From: an uncultured Prevotellaceae bacterium
GTDB taxonomy: Bacteria > Bacteroidota > Bacteroidia > Bacteroidales > Bacteroidaceae
Reading direction: 5' to 3'
Length of the DNA stretch: 44,454 bases
Assembly: GCA_947304115.1 (NCBI GenBank)
Contig: CAMZAE010000015.1
Location: 1-44,454, forward strand
Below, piece by piece: positions 25,517 to 31,946 of this stretch. The notes beneath the pieces are model-generated. The model did not search any database and was not told the DNA's origin. It saw only the letters and a list, made by a program, of their open reading frames with translations. Within the stretch, counting starts at the first letter, position 1, and each line of letters starts with the position of its first letter. A program made the position numbers and the translations under genes.

Positions 25517-26269
25517 TCAATCGAGTTCCAGCAATATGGGGCAATGGTCACTGCCCAAGATGTCATCACAAATGTCGGCCGACTTCAGGCGAGAAGCGAG
25601 ACGACTTGACACGAGGAAGTAGTCTATGCGCCAGCCCACATTCTTCTCTCTGGCACGGAAGCGATAACTCCACCAACTGTAGCGGCCTGTGGCATCAGGA
25701 TTAAAATGGCGGAAGGTATCGACGAATCCGCTGCCGAGCAACGTGGTCATTTTCTCCCTTTCCTCGTCTGTGAAGCCAGCGTTCTGGTGGTTCGTGGCGG
25801 GATTCTTCAGGTCTATCTCCTTGTGCGCCACGTTCATGTCGCCACAGACGACTACGGGTTTCTTCTCATCGAGCGCAAGAAGGTAATTGCGGAAGGCATC
25901 CTCCCACTGCATCCTGTAACCGAGTCTGCGAAGCCCGTCCTGGCTGTTGGGCGTATAGACGCACACCAGATAATGGTCCTCCATCTCAAGCGTGATGACG
26001 CGGCCCTCGCGGTCGTGCTCCTCCATGCCCATTCCGTAAGTCACAGCGACAGGTGTCTGACGAGTAAAGACCGCGGTGCCCGAATAGCCCTTCTTCTCGG
26101 CATAGTTCCAATAGGAAGTATATCCAGGGAAGCTCAGGTCAAGTTGACCGGCCTGCATCTTCGTTTCCTGGAGGCAAAAGAAATCAGCATCAAGCCGGGC
26201 AAACACATCCTTGAAGTTCTTCCCTACGACAGCCCGCAGGCCATTGACGTTCCAACTTACATATTTCAT
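25517..26269 (-). CDS. xth: Exodeoxyribonuclease III
   Basis: A DNA-repair nuclease that cuts at abasic sites and degrades one strand 3' to 5'. The 250-residue protein starts MKYVSWNVNGLRA. Catalytic and metal residues are in QETKM, YTPNSQDG, CGDMNVAH, GWRIDYFLV and the terminal GSDHCPI; none is missing. The ATG at 26269 gives the exact family N-terminus, so an upstream in-frame TTG is not used here. A TAnnTTTG box lies 27 bases upstream. It leads a run of five - strand genes ending with rfbA. Confidence 0.96.
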   Translation of the reverse strand: MKYVSWNVNGLRAVVGKNFKDVFARLDADFFCLQETKMQAGQLDLSFPGYTSYWNYAEKKGYSGTAVFTRQTPVAVTYGMGMEEHDREGRVITLEMEDHYLVCVYTPNSQDGLRRLGYRMQWEDAFRNYLLALDEKKPVVVCGDMNVAHKEIDLKNPATNHQNAGFTDEEREKMTTLLGSGFVDTFRHFNPDATGRYSWWSYRFRAREKNVGWRIDYFLVSSRLASRLKSADICDDILGSDHCPILLELD

Positions 26270-26295
26270 AACGTGCAATCTGTATTCTTTGGATG

Positions 26296-26303
26296 CAAAG
26301 ATA
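26296..26303 (-). promoter_or_regulatory. Promoter -7 box for the xth operon
   Basis: On the - strand it reads TATCTTTG followed by GCATCC, 27 bases before the xth ATG. No clear -33 TTG is seen. Confidence 0.65.
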
Positions 26304-26354
26304 CAAAGAAAAAACGAAGAAAGATGAATGAGACAGAAGAATTTGCTGCCACTC

Positions 26355-26394
26355 TTATAAATTATGAATTATGTGTTATGAATTATGAATTAAA
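26355..26394. repeat. AATTATG tandem repeat upstream of the flippase promoter (family C)
   Basis: TTATAAATTATGAATTATG, then TGTTATGAATTATGAATTAAA. It ends six bases before the TAACTTTG box and covers the place where a -33 element would lie. Confidence 0.75.
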
Positions 26395-26399
26395 AAGCG

Positions 26400-26407
26400 T
26401 AACTTTG
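26400..26407 (+). promoter_or_regulatory. Promoter -7 box for the flippase gene
   Basis: TAACTTTG followed by GCGAAAAC, 22 bases before the ATG at 26430. The upstream region is the AATTATG repeat. Confidence 0.68.
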
Positions 26408-26429
26408 CGAAAACTATAAACCTAAAGTT

Positions 26430-27872
26430 ATGAAGCAAAGCTCGACAAAAGTCAACTCCAAACTCTCTATACTGGCCAAAGACACTGCCATCTACGGGCT
26501 GTCGAGCATCGTGGGCCGATTTCTCAACTATCTGCTTGTACCGCTCTACACGCACTATATGCCCAAGGCTTCCGGCGACTATGGCGTGAACACGAACATG
26601 TATGCCTACACCGCCTTGATGTTCGTGATTCTGACTTTCGGCATGGAGACGACGCTCTTCCGCTTCGCCAACGACGAACACGAAAAGCCCGATACCGTCT
26701 TCTCTACAGGCTTTGCCATGATAGGAAGCCTCACGGTTTTCTTCCTCTTGCTCATCTTCGGCTTCATCACACCCATAGCAAGTTACCTGGGTTATGCAGC
26801 ACATCCCGAATACTTGCTGATGATGGCCAGCGTGGTTGCCTTGGATGCTTTGCAGGCTTTGCCCTTCAGTTTCCTGCGCTTCCAGCATCGCCCCATTCGA
26901 TTCGCCTCGCTGAAGATGCTATTCATCTTCCTCAACATCGCGCTCAACCTGATTTATTTCGTCCTCCTCGGCAAGACATCTGTCTTCTATGTCTTCTTCA
27001 TAAACCTGCTTTGCACAGGCTTCGTCACCTTCTTCTTCATCCCCGACCTGTTCAAGATACACTGGAACTTAGACGGCATGCTGCTTCGAAGGATGCTCTC
27101 CTACTCGTGGCCGATACTCGTGCTGGGCGTAATGGGAATTCTGAATCAAGTTGCCGACAAGATACTTTTCCCGAAAGTTTATCCCGACGAGGCACAGGCA
27201 AACGTCGAGCTGGGCGTTTATGGGAGCTGCGTCAAGATAGCAATGATTATGGCGATGATAACCCAAGCCTTCCGCTACGCCTACGAACCTATCGTCTTTG
27301 CCAAGTCGAAGGATGCCGACAAGAACGAGTACTATGCCCTCGGCATGAAGTATTTCGTCATCTTCACCCTGCTGGCCTTCCTCGGAGTGATGGGCTATCT
27401 GCCCCTGCTCCGCTACATGATTGGCTCCGATTACTGGGAAGGATTGCGCGTCATCCCTATCGTGATGGTGGCAGAGATTATGATGGGCATCTACTTCAAC
27501 CTGTCCTTCTGGTATAAGTTGATTGACAAAACCATCTACGGCGCCCTGTTCTCTTTGGCAGGATGCCTCGTGCTCTTTGCTGTCAACATTTGGGGCATTC
27601 CGCACTACAGCTACATGGCTTGTGCCTGGGGCGGTGTAGCAGGCTACGGTACAGCGATGCTTCTGAGCTATTTCGTAGGGCAGAGACTCAACCCCATCCC
27701 CTACCCTCTTCGGTCGATGGCTGCCTATACCGTCATTGCCGCCGCCTTCTATTGGGCGATGACACTTGTCCCGAAGGAATGGCCTGTGTGGCAGCACCTC
27801 GCCATCAGCACACCTCTCATCCTCGCCTTCGCTGCCATCATCTTCTTAAAGGAATTAAGGAAAAGGCCCTAA
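26430..27872 (+). CDS. Wzx-like oligosaccharide flippase (MATE/MOP superfamily)
   Basis: 480 residues with about 12 to 14 membrane segments. The N-terminus (LAKDTAIYGLSSIVGRFLNYLLVPLYTHYMPKASGDYG) is the standard opening of polysaccharide flippases that move lipid-linked sugar units across the inner membrane. Later marks are GMETTLFRFA, VADKILFPKVYPD, FRYAYEPIVFAKSKD and the GLRVIPIVMVAEIMMGIYFNLSFWYKL block. It stands alone on its strand and ends nine bases from the convergent lipoprotein gene, with no hairpin between. It might act with the glycan system that uses dTDP-sugars from rfbA, but nothing in the sequence ties it to one polymer. Confidence 0.88.
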   Translation: MKQSSTKVNSKLSILAKDTAIYGLSSIVGRFLNYLLVPLYTHYMPKASGDYGVNTNMYAYTALMFVILTFGMETTLFRFANDEHEKPDTVFSTGFAMIGSLTVFFLLLIFGFITPIASYLGYAAHPEYLLMMASVVALDALQALPFSFLRFQHRPIRFASLKMLFIFLNIALNLIYFVLLGKTSVFYVFFINLLCTGFVTFFFIPDLFKIHWNLDGMLLRRMLSYSWPILVLGVMGILNQVADKILFPKVYPDEAQANVELGVYGSCVKIAMIMAMITQAFRYAYEPIVFAKSKDADKNEYYALGMKYFVIFTLLAFLGVMGYLPLLRYMIGSDYWEGLRVIPIVMVAEIMMGIYFNLSFWYKLIDKTIYGALFSLAGCLVLFAVNIWGIPHYSYMACAWGGVAGYGTAMLLSYFVGQRLNPIPYPLRSMAAYTVIAAAFYWAMTLVPKEWPVWQHLAISTPLILAFAAIIFLKELRKRP

Positions 27873-27881
27873 TCCAAAAGC

Positions 27882-30452
27882 CTATTCCCCAAGAATAACC
27901 TTCCTCAGCACATCCATCATCGTGTCGGCTAAGCCAATCCCATAGCCCTGATGGAACCAATAGACACGGTTGAAGGTGTCACAAAGCATGATAATCGGCA
28001 AATCCTTGTTGCCATGCGTAAGTTCTTCGATGTGCATGGCATCAACGGTTTCTTGATCTGCAACACCGAAGAGAACGTTGCCGGGCAGGTCATCGAACTC
28101 CTTGCGGTCGAAGTTATCATAGTCTTCCTGGCTTGGGAAAAGCATCAGGTAACACTGTGACCACTGCGAGAAGTGGATGTTTGCAGCTTCCATGTCGTGC
28201 AGGAGATGAGTGCTTGGCTCGTGACCGCTGCGTATGAGGGCTATCATATAGAAGCCGCGTCCTGTTGTCTCAAGGATGGGCTTGTGAACACCCTTGACAT
28301 TGGTAAAGCCAAGTTCGCAATTAAAGTCGCCGATGACATGCAGATGTTCTTCATCAGCACGCAAATGAAGGGGAAGGACGGCCCCCTCTAAATCTCCCCG
28401 AGGGGAGACTTTCGTGGATGCTCCCTCTCGGGGGAGGAAGAGGGGGGCCACTTCTATGTGCATCATCACACCGCCATTCGCCAAACGAGTGCCGCTGAGG
28501 AGCATATACTGCCCGGCATCAACTTGTACGCCGTCTGCAAAAGTGTTCTTCCAAGTCGTGCCCTCCGGGAACTCCAGAACTTGCGGACGGCCATTACTAA
28601 TACGAGACAATGCAAAGTGCGAATGGTAGGACGGATCCTCCTTAACCTTCTGGTCGGTATAGGTAAGGCGCAAAGTCTGTTTTGAGGTGCAAGGAGCAAG
28701 GGACAAGGAGTTGGAGAAAACCTCTATCCATTGTGCCTCATCATGTAATTCACCTCTACCCTCTTGCTCCTTGCACCTTGCTTCTTGCACCATCTGCACC
28801 TTCCCCGTCACCTCGTCAATTCTGGCAGGTATGCCTATGCTGCGAGCCGCTGCCACGAAGAAAATGTTGCGACTGTGGCTGTCGCACGTCCGATGCCGCA
28901 ACACGCCAAGCGGACTCATGTAGAGATGTCGGGGGCCACGGGTATTGTCTATCGTGATGCTATCCGCCACCCACTGTGCAAGTTCTTCTGCCGACATGCC
29001 GGAGAAGTATTCCTGTAGCGTCCCCCGGCAAGGCGTGAGCCGTTCATCAATCACACGCGGACAAAGCACATACTTCTGCCAAAGCGGGCTGTCGAGGTAG
29101 GGGGTATGTTCTGCCGCATCCAGCAGCACGTCCATCGTGACATCGCGGAAATCTTTGTTTGAAAGTGTGGAAAGCACATCGCCCTTACATGACTTCGCTG
29201 CTGCACTGTTCTTATAGGCGACGATGGTCCGCCAGTTTGCCCGTGCCAGAACTTCGGGACTATCGGGTTCACCGTCCGCATAGAAAGCTTGTTTCATATA
29301 GGCACCCCGGATGCTATCCTCCTGGGCAAGACGCTGGCGGTTCTCTTTCTTTGACTCTGGACTTATTTCCGGGATGTTGTACTTGCCCTTGGGTGGCATG
29401 ACATCGAAATCAAAAGAAGCTGTATAGGTACTGTCCTTGTCAATGACAACAGTCACCAGCGCATCCTTTCCAACACTTACTTTATTGAAACCAAAGCGTC
29501 CGTCCTTGCTTGCCCACACGATGAGGTCGCCTTTGCCGCAGGTCAGCGAGGACTTTCCCTTCATGTCGCTCTGCTTGGAGACAATGGGATACAGTTCGGC
29601 ATAGTTATAAAGACGGTAATCAACCGTTGCGCCCTCAACGGGCAGGCTGTCGGCATCAAGCACCGTCACTATAATGGTGGCTACGTCGGCATAGTTCTTC
29701 GTGACATTTATCTCCGTAAAACATGCCGTCTTGCGCACCACCTCTTCAGGTCCGTTATAGTCGCCAAAGACATTTGTGTGCATAAGCATCCCTCTCGAAG
29801 CAGGCTCGTTGAACCATCCAAGGTTCAGCATTGGCTCTGGCTCGCAAGCACCTAAGAAGTACCACCTGCCATCCACCCAGGCTTCCACCCAGGCGTGATT
29901 GTCGTCGGTGTGTGCCCAACGGGGCGTATAGACCTGTCTGGCAGGGATGCCGATGGTGCGAAGGGCGGAGACGGTCAGGGTGCTCTCCTCTCCGCAACGC
30001 CCGACGGCGGAACGAATGGTGTTCATTGGCGAAGAGGTGCGGATGTCGCTGGGCTGGTAAGAGACATGCTCATGGCACCAGTGGTTCACCTCAAGCACTG
30101 CGCCGTACATTGTCTTACCCTTGACTCTTTCCTTCAACTCGTCATAATAGACGATGCGGAAGGAGTCGATTTCTTCGTTGTTGACGCGCAAGGGCAACAC
30201 GAAGTGCCGCCACTCTCTCCCTGGCACTTTTCCGCCCCAAGGCATCTCGTGTCGGGCTTTCAAAGCCATCTTCACATTGGCCTCCCAGAACTCGCGGGAG
30301 TAATCCACACTGTCGGGCAACGGCATACCGGCATAAAGGAAGTCCAGAGCGTCCTGTTCTTCCTGACGCTGGCTGCCAGTGCAGGCTGCCATAAAAACAA
30401 GGAGTCCTATTGTGAGGACTCCTTGCAAAATCATTCTTCTCTTATTCTGCAT
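27882..30452 (-). CDS. Transglutaminase-like domain lipoprotein with a second degenerate core
   Basis: 856 residues with a lipoprotein signal peptide (RRMILQGVLTIGLLVFMAAC, lipid Cys24). The first transglutaminase-like core has Cys153 in GRCGEESTLTVSAL and His186 in DDNHAWVEAW, followed by YFLGACEPEP with an acidic residue at the third catalytic position. A second core-like region has Cys523 (RTCDSHSRNIFFVAAARSIGIPARID), but the His site reads DEAQWIEVF, so it is probably inactive. Such proteins may act as peptidases or amidases on peptide or glycopeptide bonds. Three repeat insertions lie in frame (residues about 554-565, 581-590 and 668-691). Its start overlaps the GH125 stop by 11 bases, suggesting a joint role with the mannosidases on glycoprotein. 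Confidence 0.82.
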   Translation of the reverse strand: MQNKRRMILQGVLTIGLLVFMAACTGSQRQEEQDALDFLYAGMPLPDSVDYSREFWEANVKMALKARHEMPWGGKVPGREWRHFVLPLRVNNEEIDSFRIVYYDELKERVKGKTMYGAVLEVNHWCHEHVSYQPSDIRTSSPMNTIRSAVGRCGEESTLTVSALRTIGIPARQVYTPRWAHTDDNHAWVEAWVDGRWYFLGACEPEPMLNLGWFNEPASRGMLMHTNVFGDYNGPEEVVRKTACFTEINVTKNYADVATIIVTVLDADSLPVEGATVDYRLYNYAELYPIVSKQSDMKGKSSLTCGKGDLIVWASKDGRFGFNKVSVGKDALVTVVIDKDSTYTASFDFDVMPPKGKYNIPEISPESKKENRQRLAQEDSIRGAYMKQAFYADGEPDSPEVLARANWRTIVAYKNSAAAKSCKGDVLSTLSNKDFRDVTMDVLLDAAEHTPYLDSPLWQKYVLCPRVIDERLTPCRGTLQEYFSGMSAEELAQWVADSITIDNTRGPRHLYMSPLGVLRHRTCDSHSRNIFFVAAARSIGIPARIDEVTGKVQMVQEARCKEQEGRGELHDEAQWIEVFSNSLSLAPCTSKQTLRLTYTDQKVKEDPSYHSHFALSRISNGRPQVLEFPEGTTWKNTFADGVQVDAGQYMLLSGTRLANGGVMMHIEVAPLFLPREGASTKVSPRGDLEGAVLPLHLRADEEHLHVIGDFNCELGFTNVKGVHKPILETTGRGFYMIALIRSGHEPSTHLLHDMEAANIHFSQWSQCYLMLFPSQEDYDNFDRKEFDDLPGNVLFGVADQETVDAMHIEELTHGNKDLPIIMLCDTFNRVYWFHQGYGIGLADTMMDVLRKVILGE
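28380..28449. repeat. Inverted pair of family B elements, in frame in the lipoprotein gene
   Basis: GGCCCCCTCTAAATCTCCCC with GAGGGGAG, then a short spacer, then CTCCCTCTCGGGGGAGG with AAGAGGGGGGCC. Two copies face each other, giving outer arms GGCCCCCTCT/AGAGGGGGGCC. It is translated as FLPREGASTKVSPRGDLEG. Confidence 0.8.
28684..28792. repeat. Palindromic element (family A), in frame in the lipoprotein gene
   Basis: Arms 28684-28710 (GAGGTGCAAGGAGCAAGGG) and 28758-28792 (CTTGCTCCTTGCACC) are inverted relative to each other. The encoded SLSLAPCTS shares LAPCTS with the CarA-CarB linker, in the same frame. Confidence 0.8.
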
Positions 30453-31869
30453 ACATATCTACGATGAGTTCGCCAAACAATGTGTTCGCCCATGCAAACC
30501 AACTGCGCGTAAAGTCCTTGGCATTGTCCTTGTTGAAGGACTCGTGCATGAAGCCTGTGTCGCCGTCGGTCTTGAGAATTTGCTGCACGCACCATTCCTT
30601 CTCGGCGCGGTCGTTGGTGGTGAAGGCCTTCATCACAAGCGACATGGGCCAAGGCTTGTTCAGACCGCAGTGAGGGCCGCCGATGCCTTCGCCGGCCTTG
30701 CCTTTGAAGAAGTAAGGATTGTCCTCGCTCCACACGAAGCGACGTGTGTTCTGATAGACGGGATCGTCTATGGAGACGTCGGTCAGGTAGGGCAGACAGA
30801 GCAAGCTGGGTGCGTTGCTGTCGTCCATCAAAAGGGCAGAACCGTAGCCATCGACCTCGAAGGCATAAATTTTGCCATACTTGGGATGTTCCACAACGGC
30901 GTACTTCTCCAGAGCCTCTTCCACCTGGCTTGCCATGCGGCGACAGTCACTTGCCAGTCCGTACTCCTTGTTCACGTCGTTCAGGATGATGGCAGCCTTG
31001 CGCAGCACGCTTACAGCGAAGAAGTTGCTGGGCACCAGGTAGGGGAAGATGGTGCTGTCGTCGCTGGGGCGGAAGGCACTGGCGATCAGTCCGCAGGGCT
31101 TGCCGGGATGACCGTAACCTCTGTTGGAACGGGTGTCGTGCTGAGCCTCTGTCTTGCGGGTGAAGCGGTAGTTGGTGATGGGGCCGTTCCAGTTCTGCTG
31201 GTCCTGGAAGACGCGCAGTATCTCGCGGATGGCTTGAATCCACTTTTCGTCGAAGATGCTGGTGTCGCCCGTCACCTGCCAATAGGCGTAGGCAAGGCGC
31301 AAGGGATAGCACAGCGAGTCAATCTCGTACTTGCGCTCGTGCAACTCCTTCTTCATCTTGGTATTGTCCGACATCCAATGGCCGTTTTCTATGGCTTTGA
31401 TGTTGAAGGCATTGGCATAGGGATCGATGAGGATGCAGGCCAGTTGGCGACGGATAACGCCGCGAATGAGGTGGCGCAGTGGCTCGTCTTTATTCACATA
31501 GCGCAGGTAAGGCCAAACTTGTGCGGCACTGTCGCGCAGCCACATGGCTTCGATGTCGCCGGTGATGACGAAGGTGTCGTCATCGCCGCTTTCGTTGCTG
31601 TACCATACAGTCGTGTCGAGTGTGTTGGGGAAGCAATTGACGAACATCCAATAGAGCTTGGGATCGATGGCTGTAAGTTTCTGTCTGAGGTCGAGGATTT
31701 GCTTCTCGACGGCATCGCTGCGGAAGAGACGCTTCTCTGGTGCAGGACGCAGGTCCTTGATAGTGCTTTGTACTGCCACCTGCTGCTTCTTGGCAGGTTC
31801 GGGAATGTAAGGGGCTGCCACAGCACTTGCAGGCACAGCCAACAGAAGGGAAATGATAAGCTTTTTCAT
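30442..31869 (-). CDS. GH125 exo-alpha-1,6-mannosidase
   Basis: 475 residues with signal peptide MKKLIISLLLAVPASAVA. Glycoside hydrolase family 125 enzymes remove alpha-1,6-linked mannose by inversion. Family blocks are MFVNCFPNTLDTTV, VITGDIEAMWLRDSAAQVWPYL, IDPYANAFN, NRGYGHPGKPCGLIASAFRPSDDST, PYLVPSNFFAVSVL, EVDGYGSALLMDDSNAPSLLCLPYL, GGPHCGLNKPWPMSL and TGFMHESFNKDNAKDFTRSWFAWANTLFGELI. The length is typical and the protein seems complete. It should act in the periplasm or at the surface. It lies between GH92 and the transglutaminase-like lipoprotein in one - strand unit, which points to trimming of mannose-containing N-glycans or mannan. Confidence 0.93.
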   Translation of the reverse strand: MKKLIISLLLAVPASAVAAPYIPEPAKKQQVAVQSTIKDLRPAPEKRLFRSDAVEKQILDLRQKLTAIDPKLYWMFVNCFPNTLDTTVWYSNESGDDDTFVITGDIEAMWLRDSAAQVWPYLRYVNKDEPLRHLIRGVIRRQLACILIDPYANAFNIKAIENGHWMSDNTKMKKELHERKYEIDSLCYPLRLAYAYWQVTGDTSIFDEKWIQAIREILRVFQDQQNWNGPITNYRFTRKTEAQHDTRSNRGYGHPGKPCGLIASAFRPSDDSTIFPYLVPSNFFAVSVLRKAAIILNDVNKEYGLASDCRRMASQVEEALEKYAVVEHPKYGKIYAFEVDGYGSALLMDDSNAPSLLCLPYLTDVSIDDPVYQNTRRFVWSEDNPYFFKGKAGEGIGGPHCGLNKPWPMSLVMKAFTTNDRAEKEWCVQQILKTDGDTGFMHESFNKDNAKDFTRSWFAWANTLFGELIVDMYAE

Positions 31870-31913
31870 CTTTATTTTGTTTTCGTTATACCTTTGTATC
31901 GTTGTTGCGATGG

Positions 31914-31944
31914 TCTCCTCCTCCTGGGAAGGCTGGGAGGGGGC
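31914..31944. repeat. C/G-rich family B element between GH92 and GH125
   Basis: On the - strand it reads AGGCCCCCTCCCAGCC followed by TTCCCAGGAGGAGGAG. It starts two bases after the GH92 stop and fills the spacer before the GH125 leader. Confidence 0.65.
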
Positions 31945-31946
31945 CT

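Noticed and set aside
31889..31896. TACCTTTG box on the + strand between GH92 and GH125
   Set aside because: It points away from both neighbouring - strand genes, and no + strand gene follows for 3 kb.
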